From: Urophycis tenuis
Lineage: Eukaryota; Chordata; Actinopteri; Gadiformes; Phycidae
Assembly (NCBI GenBank): GCA_036785325.1
Contig: JAXIVH010000593.1
Location: 1 to 64,000, forward strand
Direction: 5' to 3'
Length of the DNA: 64,000 nt
Shown here: positions 1 to 11,200 of the stretch, piece by piece
Position numbering within the stretch: position 1 is the first letter of the stretch
How the letters are laid out: each line of letters opens with the position of its first letter
Translations under genes and position numbers: made by a program
The notes under the pieces: model-generated
Seen by the model: the letters and a program-made list of their open reading frames with translations, nothing else
The model's database searches: none
What the model was told of the DNA's origin: nothing

Positions 1-166
1 TTAGGTAGGTTAGGGTTAGGGTTAGGGTTAGGGGTTAGGGTTAGGTTTAGGGCTTGGGCCAAATTGGGTTAGGGTTAGGGCTGGGGAACAAATTGGGTTA
101 AGTTTAGGGTTAGAGTAAGGGGTTAGTTAGCATAATTTAGCTTAGTATGGAGCAAGGGGGGCGACC

Positions 167-449
167 ATGACCCGTAGGCGGCGCTGGCGAGTTAGGTTTA
201 TGAAAGAAAAACTCCGGGGCGTGATCATCCCCGGAAGTGAATGCACTGTCCTGCCATACGGTAAGTCACCTCCCTCTTTCCATCTTCTATTTTTAGGTTT
301 TTTAGTTTTTTTCTATTTTTTTGTTGTTTTTTATGTTTTATAGTTTGGCTTAGTTTGTTTTTCTAATTCCCACCCGTTTGTGTTTGGTTAACCTTGTTGT
401 TCTTTTTCTGTATGTCCTAGGTGGCGCCCTTCGCAACGTTTCGCCCTAA
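167..449 (+). pseudogene. Frameshifted copy of the microprotein frame (unit 1)
   Basis: The ATG at 167, the donor at 261 and the acceptor ending at 420 are all preserved. An extra A at 235-236 (GGAAGTG instead of GGAGTG) makes exon 1 94 nt long and shifts the frame. After the same splice the frame would end at TAA 447-449. The same base also breaks the 9-bp exon-1 stem. It may be real decay or a sequencing error, since it is in the indel-rich first units. Confidence 0.5.
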
Positions 450-1221
450 TTTGGGCTTCTTCAGGCCAGGGCCACGACATACAGATCCCTTCGTTTTCTA
501 ATGTGGGGAGATGCTGCTCCTCCGAAAGCCACTGCCAAACTGAATCTTACTTGTGTTTTCTCCCTTTTTATACTCTCCCTTGTTTTGTGTCCAATGTTTA
601 GGTTTTACTGTTTATATCTTTATATTGTGCCCAATGAACTTGTTTGTATTTATGAATGTTTAGCCTGTATTTTTATTGATTGTAATCCCCCATGAGTTGT
701 ATTAAATTAATTTATTAACCCAATTACCCCTTCTCTTTGTCCTCCTTCATTTCCCTTTTCCTTTACTTAGTTCCATCCTTTACCAATAACCGGTTAGCGT
801 ACCTCGTATATTATTTTTGGCCTCTTTGGGCAATATACGGAAAATAAATGGCCTACTTGGCTCTAAGGGACCTCTCGGGTCAATTTACGGGTTATGGTCA
901 GGGGTTTGGGCTTAAGGGTGGGGTTGGGGAACCAAATTAGGCTTTAGATAGAGGGGTTAGGGTTAGGGCCACAAATTGGGCTAGGCTTAGAATTAGGTTT
1001 AGGATTAGGGGCCCAAATTGGGTTAGGTTTAGGTATAGGGGCCAAATTGGGTTAGGTTTAGGGTTAGGGTTAGGGTTAGGGTTAGGGGTTAGGGGTTAGG
1101 TTTAGGGCTTGGGCCAAATTGGGTTAGGGTTAGGGCTGGGGAACAAATTGGGTTAAGTTTAGGGTTAGAGTAAGGGGTTAGTTAGCATAATTTAGCTTAG
1201 TATGGAGCAAGGGGGGCGACC

Positions 1222-1654
1222 ATGACCCGTAGGCGGCGCTGGCGAGTTAGGTTTATGAAAGAAAAACTCCGGGGCGTGATCATCCCCGGAGTGAATGCAC
1301 TGTCCTGCCATACGGTAAGTCACCTCCCTCTTTCCATCTTCTATTTTTAGGTTTTTTAGTTTTTTCTATTTTTTTGTTGTTTTTTTATGTTTTATAGTTT
1401 GGCTTAGTTTGTTTTTCTAATTCCACCCGTTTGTGTTTGGTTAACCTTGTTGTTCTTTTTTCTGTATGTCCTAGGTGGCGCCCTTCGCAACGTTTCGCCC
1501 TAATTTGGGCTTCTTCAGGCCAGGGCCACGACATACAGATCCTTCGTTTTCTAATGTGGGGAGATGCTGCTCCTCCGAAAGCCACTGCCAAACTGAATCT
1601 TACTTGTGTTTTCTCCCTTTTATACCTCTCCCTTGTTTTGTGTCCAATGTTTAG
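1222..1654 (+). pseudogene. Variant copy with shifted, extended exon 2 (unit 2)
   Basis: Exon 1 is intact from the ATG at 1222 to the donor at 1315, and the acceptor is at 1474. Exon 2 lacks one C in the GATCCC run near 1541. This shifts the frame past the usual TAA and extends it to TAG at 1652-1654, giving about 90 residues after splicing. It is the only copy with this extension and lies in the indel-rich first units, so a homopolymer error is a likely cause. Confidence 0.45.
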
Positions 1655-2275
1655 GTTTTACTGTTTATATCTTTATATTGTGCCCAATGAACTTGTTTGT
1701 ATTTATGAATGTTTAGCCCTGTATTTTTATTGATTGTAATCCCCCATGAGTTGTATTAAATTAATTTATTAACCCAATTACCCCTTCTCTTTGTCCTCCT
1801 TCATTTCCCTTTTCCTTTACTTAGTTCCATCCTTTACCAATAACCGGTTAGCGTACCTCGTATATTATTTTTGGCCTCTTTTGGGCAATATACGGAAAAT
1901 AAATGGCCTACTTGGCTCTAAGGGACCTCTCGGGGTCAATTTACGGGTTATGGTCAGGGTTTGGGCTTAAGGGTGGGGTTGGGGAACCAAATTAGGCTTT
2001 AGATAGAGGGGTTAGGGTTAGGGCCACAAATTGGGCTAGGCTTAGAATTAGGTTTAGGATTAGGGGCCCAAATTGGTTAGGTTTAGGTTATAGGGGCCAA
2101 ATTGGGTTAGGTTTAGGGTTAGGGTTAGGGTTAGGGTTAGGGGTTAGGGTTAGGTTTAGGGCTTGGGCCAAATTGGGTTAGGGTTAGGGCTGGGGAACAA
2201 ATTGGGTTAAGTTTAGGGTTAGAGTAAGGGGTTAGTTAGCATAATTTAGCTTAGTATGGAGCAAGGGGGGCGACC

Positions 2276-5200
2276 ATGACCCGTAGGCGGCGCTGGCGAG
2301 TTAGGTTTATGAAAGAAAAACTCCGGGGCGTGATCATCCCCGGAGTGAATGCACTGTCCTGCCATACGGTAAGTCACCTCCCTCTTTCCATCTTCTATTT
2401 TAGGTTTTTTAGTTTTTTCTATTTTTTTGTTGTTTTTTATGTTTTATAGTTTGGCTTAGTTTGTTTTTCTAATTCCCACCCGTTTGTGTTTGGTTAACCT
2501 TGTTGTTCTTTTTTCTGTATGTCCTAGGTGGCGCCCTTCGCAACGTTTCGCCCTAATTTGGGCTTCTTCAGGCCAGGGCCACGACATACAGATCCCTTCG
2601 TTTTCTAATGTGGGGAGAGATGCTGCTCCTCCGAAAGCCACTGCCAAACTGAATCTTACTTGTGTTTTCTCCCTTTTTATACTCTCCCTTGTTTTGTGTC
2701 CAATGTTTAGGTTTTACTGTTTATATCTTTATATTGTGCCCAATGAACTTGTTTGTATTTATGAATGTTTAGCCCTGTATTTTTATTGATTGTAATCCCC
2801 CATGAGTTGTATTAAATTAATTTATTAACCCAATTACCCCTTCTCTTTGTCCTCCTTCATTTCCCTTTTCCTTTACTTAGTTCCATCCTTTACCAATAAC
2901 CGGTTAGCGTACCTCGTATATTATTTTTGGCCTCTTTTGGGCAATATACGGAAAATAAATGGCCTACTTGGCTCTAAGGGACCTCTCGGGTCAATTTACG
3001 GGTTATGGTCAGGGTTTGGGCTTAAGGGTGGGGTTGGGGAACCAAATTAGGCTTTAGATAGAGGGGTTAGGGTTAGGGCCACAAATTGGGCTAGGCTTAG
3101 AATTAGGTTTAGGATTAGGGGCCCAAATTGGGTTAGGTTTAGGTATAGGGGCCAAATTGGGTTAGGTTTAGGGTTAGGGTTAGGGTTAGGGTTAGGGGTT
3201 AGGGTTAGGTTTAGGGCTTGGGCCAAATTGGGTTAGGGTTAGGGCTGGGGAACAAATTGGGTTAAGTTTAGGGTTAGAGTAAGGGGTTAGTTAGCATAAT
3301 TTAGCTTAGTATGGAGCAAGGGGGGCGACCATGACCCGTAGGCGGCGCTGGCGAGTTAGGTTTATGAAAGAAAAACTCCGGGGCGTGATCATCCCCGGAG
3401 TGAATGCACTGTCCTGCCATACGGTAAGTCACCTCCCTCTTTCCATCTTCTATTTTTAGGTTTTTTAGTTTTTTCTATTTTTTTGTTGTTTTTTATGTTT
3501 TATAGTTTGGCTTAGTTTGTTTTTCTAATTCCCACCCGTTTGTGTTTGGTTAACCTTGTTGTTCTTTTTTCTGTATGTCCTAGGTGGCGCCCTTCGCAAC
3601 GTTTCGCCCTAATTTGGGCTTCTTCAGGCCAGGGCCACGACATACAGATCCCTTCGTTTTCTAATGTGGGGAGATGCTGCTCCTCCGAAAGCCACTGCCA
3701 AACTGAATCTTACTTGTGTTTTCTCCCTTTTTATACTCTCCCTTGTTTTGTGTCCAATGTTTAGGTTTTACTGTTTATATCTTTATATTGTGCCCAATGA
3801 ACTTGTTTGTATTTATGAATGTTTAGCCCTGTATTTTTATTGATTGTAATCCCCCATGAGTTGTATTAAATTAATTTATTAACCCAATTACCCCTTCTCT
3901 TTGTCCTCCTTCATTTCCCTTTTCCTTTACTTAGTTCCATCCTTTACCAATAACCGGTTAGCGTACCTCGTATATTATTTTTGGCCTCTTTTGGGCAATA
4001 TACGGAAAATAAATGGCCTACTTGGCTCTAAGGGACCTCTCGGGTCAATTTACGGGTTATGGTCAGGGTTTGGGCTTAAGGGTGGGGTTGGGGAACCAAA
4101 TTAGGCTTTAGATAGAGGGGTTAGGGTTAGGGCCACAAATTGGGCTAGGCTTAGAATTAGGTTTAGGATTAGGGGCCCAAATTGGGTTAGGTTTAGGTAT
4201 AGGGGCCAAATTGGGTTAGGTTTAGGGTTAGGGTTAGGGTTAGGGTTAGGGGTTAGGGTTAGGTTTAGGGCTTGGGCCAAATTGGGTTAGGGTTAGGGCT
4301 GGGGAACAAATTGGGTTAAGTTTAGGGTTAGAGTAAGGGGTTAGTTAGCATAATTTAGCTTAGTATGGAGCAAGGGGGGCGACCATGACCCGTAGGCGGC
4401 GCTGGCGAGTTAGGTTTATGAAAGAAAAACTCCGGGGCGTGATCATCCCCGGAGTGAATGCACTGTCCTGCCATACGGTAAGTCACCTCCCTCTTTCCAT
4501 CTTCTATTTTTAGGTTTTTTAGTTTTTTCTATTTTTTGTTGTTTTTTATGTTTTATAGTTTGGCTTAGTTTGTTTTTCTAATTCCCACCCGTTTGTGTTT
4601 GGTTAACCTTGTTGTTCTTTTTTCTGTATGTCCTAGGTGGCGCCCTTCGCAACGTTTCGCCCTAATTTGGGCTTCTTCAGGCCAGGGCCACGACATACAG
4701 ATCCCTTCGTTTTCTAATGTGGGGAGATGCTGCTCCTCCGAAAGCCACTGCCAAACTGAATCTTACTTGTGTTTTCTCCCTTTTTATACTCTCCCTTGTT
4801 TTGTGTCCAATGTTTAGGTTTTACTGTTTATATCTTTATATTGTGCCCAATGAACTTGTTTGTATTTATGAATGTTTAGCCCTGTATTTTTATTGATTGT
4901 AATCCCCCATGAGTTGTATTAAATTAATTTATTAACCCAATTACCCCTTCTCTTTGTCCTCCTTCATTTCCCTTTTCCTTTACTTAGTTCCATCCTTTAC
5001 CAATAACCGGTTAGCGTACCTCGTATATTATTTTTGGCCTCTTTTGGGCAATATACGGAAAATAAATGGCCTACTTGGCTCTAAGGGACCTCTCGGGTCA
5101 ATTTACGGGTTATGGTCAGGGTTTGGGCTTAAGGGTGGGGTTGGGGAACCAAATTAGGCTTTAGATAGAGGGGTTAGGGTTAGGGCCACAAATTGGGCTA

Positions 5201-8200
5201 GGCTTAGAATTAGGTTTAGGATTAGGGGCCCAAATTGGGTTAGGTTTAGGTATAGGGGCCAAATTGGGTTAGGTTTAGGGTTAGGGTTAGGGTTAGGGTT
5301 AGGGGTTAGGGTTAGGTTTAGGGCTTGGGCCAAATTGGGTTAGGGTTAGGGCTGGGGAACAAATTGGGTTAAGTTTAGGGTTAGAGTAAGGGGTTAGTTA
5401 GCATAATTTAGCTTAGTATGGAGCAAGGGGGGCGACCATGACCCGTAGGCGGCGCTGGCGAGTTAGGTTTATGAAAGAAAAACTCCGGGGCGTGATCATC
5501 CCCGGAGTGAATGCACTGTCCTGCCATACGGTAAGTCACCTCCCTCTTTCCATCTTCTATTTTTAGGTTTTTTAGTTTTTTCTATTTTTTTGTTGTTTTT
5601 TATGTTTTATAGTTTGGCTTAGTTTGTTTTTCTAATTCCCACCCGTTTGTGTTTGGTTAACCTTGTTGTTCTTTTTTCTGTATGTCCTAGGTGGCGCCCT
5701 TCGCAACGTTTCGCCCTAATTTGGGCTTCTTCAGGCCAGGGCCACGACATACAGATCCCTTCGTTTTCTAATGTGGGGAGATGCTGCTCCTCCGAAAGCC
5801 ACTGCCAAACTGAATCTTACTTGTGTTTTCTCCCTTTTTATACTCTCCCTTGTTTTGTGTCCAATGTTTAGGTTTTACTGTTTATATCTTTATATTGTGC
5901 CCAATGAACTTGTTTGTATTTATGAATGTTTAGCCCTGTATTTTTATTGATTGTAATCCCCCATGAGTTGTATTAAATTAATTTATTAACCCAATTACCC
6001 CTTCTCTTTGTCCTCCTTCATTTCCCTTTTCCTTTACTTAGTTCCATCCTTTACCAATAACCGGTTAGCGTACCTCGTATATTATTTTTGGCCTCTTTTG
6101 GGCAATATACGGAAAATAAATGGCCTACTTGGCTCTAAGGGACCTCTCGGGTCAATTTACGGGTTATGGTCAGGGTTTGGGCTTAAGGGTGGGGTTGGGG
6201 AACCAAATTAGGCTTTAGATAGAGGGGTTAGGGTTAGGGCCACAAATTGGGCTAGGCTTAGAATTAGGTTTAGGATTAGGGGCCCAAATTGGGTTAGGTT
6301 TAGGTATAGGGGCCAAATTGGGTTAGGTTTAGGGTTAGGGTTAGGGTTAGGGTTAGGGGTTAGGGTTAGGTTTAGGGCTTGGGCCAAATTGGGTTAGGGT
6401 TAGGGCTGGGGAACAAATTGGGTTAAGTTTAGGGTTAGAGTAAGGGGTTAGTTAGCATAATTTAGCTTAGTATGGAGCAAGGGGGGCGACCATGACCCGT
6501 AGGCGGCGCTGGCGAGTTAGGTTTATGAAAGAAAAACTCCGGGGCGTGATCATCCCCGGAGTGAATGCACTGTCCTGCCATACGGTAAGTCACCTCCCTC
6601 TTTCCATCTTCTATTTTTAGGTTTTTTAGTTTTTTCTATTTTTTTGTTGTTTTTTATGTTTTATAGTTTGGCTTAGTTTGTTTTTCTAATTCCCACCCGT
6701 TTGTGTTTGGTTAACCTTGTTGTTCTTTTTTCTGTATGTCCTAGGTGGCGCCCTTCGCAACGTTTCGCCCTAATTTGGGCTTCTTCAGGCCAGGGCCACG
6801 ACATACAGATCCCTTCGTTTTCTAATGTGGGGAGATGCTGCTCCTCCGAAAGCCACTGCCAAACTGAATCTTACTTGTGTTTTCTCCCTTTTTATACTCT
6901 CCCTTGTTTTGTGTCCAATGTTTAGGTTTTACTGTTTATATCTTTATATTGTGCCCAATGAACTTGTTTGTATTTATGAATGTTTAGCCCTGTATTTTTA
7001 TTGATTGTAATCCCCCATGAGTTGTATTAAATTAATTTATTAACCCAATTACCCCTTCTCTTTGTCCTCCTTCATTTCCCTTTTCCTTTACTTAGTTCCA
7101 TCCTTTACCAATAACCGGTTAGCGTACCTCGTATATTATTTTTGGCCTCTTTTGGGCAATATACGGAAAATAAATGGCCTACTTGGCTCTAAGGGACCTC
7201 TCGGGTCAATTTACGGGTTATGGTCAGGGTTTGGGCTTAAGGGTGGGGTTGGGGAACCAAATTAGGCTTTAGATAGAGGGGTTAGGGTTAGGGCCACAAA
7301 TTGGGCTAGGCTTAGAATTAGGTTTAGGATTAGGGGCCCAAATTGGGTTAGGTTTAGGTATAGGGGCCAAATTGGGTTAGGTTTAGGGTTAGGGTTAGGG
7401 TTAGGGTTAGGGGTTAGGGTTAGGTTTAGGGCTTGGGCCAAATTGGGTTAGGGTTAGGGCTGGGGAACAAATTGGGTTAAGTTTAGGGTTAGAGTAAGGG
7501 GTTAGTTAGCATAATTTAGCTTAGTATGGAGCAAGGGGGGCGACCATGACCCGTAGGCGGCGCTGGCGAGTTAGGTTTATGAAAGAAAAACTCCGGGGCG
7601 TGATCATCCCCGGAGTGAATGCACTGTCCTGCCATACGGTAAGTCACCTCCCTCTTTCCATCTTCTATTTTTAGGTTTTTTAGTTTTTTCTATTTTTTTG
7701 TTGTTTTTTATGTTTTATAGTTTGGCTTAGTTTGTTTTTCTAATTCCCACCCGTTTGTGTTTGGTTAACCTTGTTGTTCTTTTTTCTGTATGTCCTAGGT
7801 GGCGCCCTTCGCAACGTTTCGCCCTAATTTGGGCTTCTTCAGGCCAGGGCCACGACATACAGATCCCTTCGTTTTCTAATGTGGGGAGATGCTGCTCCTC
7901 CGAAAGCCACTGCCAAACTGAATCTTACTTGTGTTTTCTCCCTTTTTATACTCTCCCTTGTTTTGTGTCCAATGTTTAGGTTTTACTGTTTATATCTTTA
8001 TATTGTGCCCAATGAACTTGTTTGTATTTATGAATGTTTAGCCCTGTATTTTTATTGATTGTAATCCCCCATGAGTTGTATTAAATTAATTTATTAACCC
8101 AATTACCCCTTCTCTTTGTCCTCCTTCATTTCCCTTTTCCTTTACTTAGTTCCATCCTTTACCAATAACCGGTTAGCGTACCTCGTATATTATTTTTGGC

Positions 8201-11200
8201 CTCTTTTGGGCAATATACGGAAAATAAATGGCCTACTTGGCTCTAAGGGACCTCTCGGGTCAATTTACGGGTTATGGTCAGGGTTTGGGCTTAAGGGTGG
8301 GGTTGGGGAACCAAATTAGGCTTTAGATAGAGGGGTTAGGGTTAGGGCCACAAATTGGGCTAGGCTTAGAATTAGGTTTAGGATTAGGGGCCCAAATTGG
8401 GTTAGGTTTAGGTATAGGGGCCAAATTGGGTTAGGTTTAGGGTTAGGGTTAGGGTTAGGGTTAGGGGTTAGGGTTAGGTTTAGGGCTTGGGCCAAATTGG
8501 GTTAGGGTTAGGGCTGGGGAACAAATTGGGTTAAGTTTAGGGTTAGAGTAAGGGGTTAGTTAGCATAATTTAGCTTAGTATGGAGCAAGGGGGGCGACCA
8601 TGACCCGTAGGCGGCGCTGGCGAGTTAGGTTTATGAAAGAAAAACTCCGGGGCGTGATCATCCCCGGAGTGAATGCACTGTCCTGCCATACGGTAAGTCA
8701 CCTCCCTCTTTCCATCTTCTATTTTTAGGTTTTTTAGTTTTTTCTATTTTTTTGTTGTTTTTTATGTTTTATAGTTTGGCTTAGTTTGTTTTTCTAATTC
8801 CCACCCGTTTGTGTTTGGTTAACCTTGTTGTTCTTTTTTCTGTATGTCCTAGGTGGCGCCCTTCGCAACGTTTCGCCCTAATTTGGGCTTCTTCAGGCCA
8901 GGGCCACGACATACAGATCCCTTCGTTTTCTAATGTGGGGAGATGCTGCTCCTCCGAAAGCCACTGCCAAACTGAATCTTACTTGTGTTTTCTCCCTTTT
9001 TATACTCTCCCTTGTTTTGTGTCCAATGTTTAGGTTTTACTGTTTATATCTTTATATTGTGCCCAATGAACTTGTTTGTATTTATGAATGTTTAGCCCTG
9101 TATTTTTATTGATTGTAATCCCCCATGAGTTGTATTAAATTAATTTATTAACCCAATTACCCCTTCTCTTTGTCCTCCTTCATTTCCCTTTTCCTTTACT
9201 TAGTTCCATCCTTTACCAATAACCGGTTAGCGTACCTCGTATATTATTTTTGGCCTCTTTTGGGCAATATACGGAAAATAAATGGCCTACTTGGCTCTAA
9301 GGGACCTCTCGGGTCAATTTACGGGTTATGGTCAGGGTTTGGGCTTAAGGGTGGGGTTGGGGAACCAAATTAGGCTTTAGATAGAGGGGTTAGGGTTAGG
9401 GCCACAAATTGGGCTAGGCTTAGAATTAGGTTTAGGATTAGGGGCCCAAATTGGGTTAGGTTTAGGTATAGGGGCCAAATTGGGTTAGGTTTAGGGTTAG
9501 GGTTAGGGTTAGGGTTAGGGGTTAGGGTTAGGTTTAGGGCTTGGGCCAAATTGGGTTAGGGTTAGGGCTGGGGAACAAATTGGGTTAAGTTTAGGGTTAG
9601 AGTAAGGGGTTAGTTAGCATAATTTAGCTTAGTATGGAGCAAGGGGGGCGACCATGACCCGTAGGCGGCGCTGGCGAGTTAGGTTTATGAAAGAAAAACT
9701 CCGGGGCGTGATCATCCCCGGAGTGAATGCACTGTCCTGCCATACGGTAAGTCACCTCCCTCTTTCCATCTTCTATTTTTAGGTTTTTTAGTTTTTTCTA
9801 TTTTTTTGTTGTTTTTTATGTTTTATAGTTTGGCTTAGTTTGTTTTTCTAATTCCCACCCGTTTGTGTTTGGTTAACCTTGTTGTTCTTTTTTCTGTATG
9901 TCCTAGGTGGCGCCCTTCGCAACGTTTCGCCCTAATTTGGGCTTCTTCAGGCCAGGGCCACGACATACAGATCCCTTCGTTTTCTAATGTGGGGAGATGC
10001 TGCTCCTCCGAAAGCCACTGCCAAACTGAATCTTACTTGTGTTTTCTCCCTTTTTATACTCTCCCTTGTTTTGTGTCCAATGTTTAGGTTTTACTGTTTA
10101 TATCTTTATATTGTGCCCAATGAACTTGTTTGTATTTATGAATGTTTAGCCCTGTATTTTTATTGATTGTAATCCCCCATGAGTTGTATTAAATTAATTT
10201 ATTAACCCAATTACCCCTTCTCTTTGTCCTCCTTCATTTCCCTTTTCCTTTACTTAGTTCCATCCTTTACCAATAACCGGTTAGCGTACCTCGTATATTA
10301 TTTTTGGCCTCTTTTGGGCAATATACGGAAAATAAATGGCCTACTTGGCTCTAAGGGACCTCTCGGGTCAATTTACGGGTTATGGTCAGGGTTTGGGCTT
10401 AAGGGTGGGGTTGGGGAACCAAATTAGGCTTTAGATAGAGGGGTTAGGGTTAGGGCCACAAATTGGGCTAGGCTTAGAATTAGGTTTAGGATTAGGGGCC
10501 CAAATTGGGTTAGGTTTAGGTATAGGGGCCAAATTGGGTTAGGTTTAGGGTTAGGGTTAGGGTTAGGGTTAGGGGTTAGGGTTAGGTTTAGGGCTTGGGC
10601 CAAATTGGGTTAGGGTTAGGGCTGGGGAACAAATTGGGTTAAGTTTAGGGTTAGAGTAAGGGGTTAGTTAGCATAATTTAGCTTAGTATGGAGCAAGGGG
10701 GGCGACCATGACCCGTAGGCGGCGCTGGCGAGTTAGGTTTATGAAAGAAAAACTCCGGGGCGTGATCATCCCCGGAGTGAATGCACTGTCCTGCCATACG
10801 GTAAGTCACCTCCCTCTTTCCATCTTCTATTTTTAGGTTTTTTAGTTTTTTCTATTTTTTTGTTGTTTTTTATGTTTTATAGTTTGGCTTAGTTTGTTTT
10901 TCTAATTCCCACCCGTTTGTGTTTGGTTAACCTTGTTGTTCTTTTTTCTGTATGTCCTAGGTGGCGCCCTTCGCAACGTTTCGCCCTAATTTGGGCTTCT
11001 TCAGGCCAGGGCCACGACATACAGATCCCTTCGTTTTCTAATGTGGGGAGATGCTGCTCCTCCGAAAGCCACTGCCAAACTGAATCTTACTTGTGTTTTC
11101 TCCCTTTTTATACTCTCCCTTGTTTTGTGTCCAATGTTTAGGTTTTACTGTTTATATCTTTATATTGTGCCCAATGAACTTGTTTGTATTTATGAATGTT

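Larger units (their letters stand above)
1..2626 (+). repeat. Divergent first units of the array (units 1-3)
   Basis: These copies align to the consensus throughout but carry scattered small indels. Unit 1 has an extra A at 235-236, an extra T in the intron T-tract and a missing C near 664. Unit 2 has an extra G in the telomere block, a missing C in the GATCCC near 1541 and an extra G near 1935. Unit 3 has a missing G near 2075, an extra T near 2089, a missing T in the intron and an extra GA near 2618. Nearly all lie in homopolymers or dinucleotides. This could be true divergence at an array edge, but it also looks like residual sequencing error at a poorly covered contig end. Confidence 0.85.
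3665..4007 (+). other. AT-rich 3' region of the unit, no gene seen
   Basis: After the TAA the sequence is first mixed (about 3665-3710), then T- and pyrimidine-rich, with tracts such as TTTTCTCCCTTTTTATACTC and CTTCTCTTTGTCCTCC. I see no ATG-started frame of useful length, RNA gene or mobile-element signature. Two open frames of 74 and 67 codons overlap this region in every copy, but both begin at TTG and are better explained as chance openings. If the upstream microgene is transcribed, this stretch would be its 3' untranslated region. Confidence 0.6.
3331..4384 (+). repeat. Representative consensus repeat unit (1,054 bp)
   Basis: This unit, counted from one exon-1 ATG to the next, serves as the reference for the sub-features listed here; other copies follow by adding multiples of 1,054 with the noted shifts. 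In order it holds a CpG-rich exon-1-like segment (3331-3423), a T-rich intron-like segment (3424-3583), a GC-rich exon-2-like segment (3584 to about 3700), an AT-rich 3' region (about 3700-4020), a G-rich telomere-like belt (about 4065-4350) and a short leader (4351-4384). The GC-rich islands inside AT-rich sequence, bounded by splice-like signals, give the unit a gene-like layout. Confidence 0.93.

Noticed and set aside
1385..1591. Minus-strand open frames at 1385-1591 and 2456-2647
   Set aside because: They occur only in units 2 and 3, where small indels happen to open the frame. They start at TTG and are absent as long frames in the consensus unit.
1431..1733. 100-codon plus-strand frames in units 2 and 3 (1431-1733 and 2484-2789)
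   Set aside because: They are longer versions of the 74-codon frame made by single-unit indels (missing C or extra GA) and are most simply sequencing noise.
3331..3400. tRNA- or SINE-like Pol III promoter (TGGCGAGTTAGG resembles an A box)
   Set aside because: No B box (GGTTCGANNCC type) follows at a suitable distance, and no cloverleaf or poly(A)-tailed SINE structure is visible.
3540..3764. 74-codon open frame repeated in nearly every unit
   Set aside because: It starts at TTG within the intron-like pyrimidine tract, overlaps exon 2 in another frame, and is conserved only because the units are identical. No ATG start, no recognisable domain.
3901..4104. 67-codon open frame repeated in nearly every unit
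   Set aside because: It starts at TTG, is composed of AT- and pyrimidine-rich translation, and runs into the telomere-like belt. It spans the poly(A)-signal region and is lost in one unit by an 8-bp deletion.
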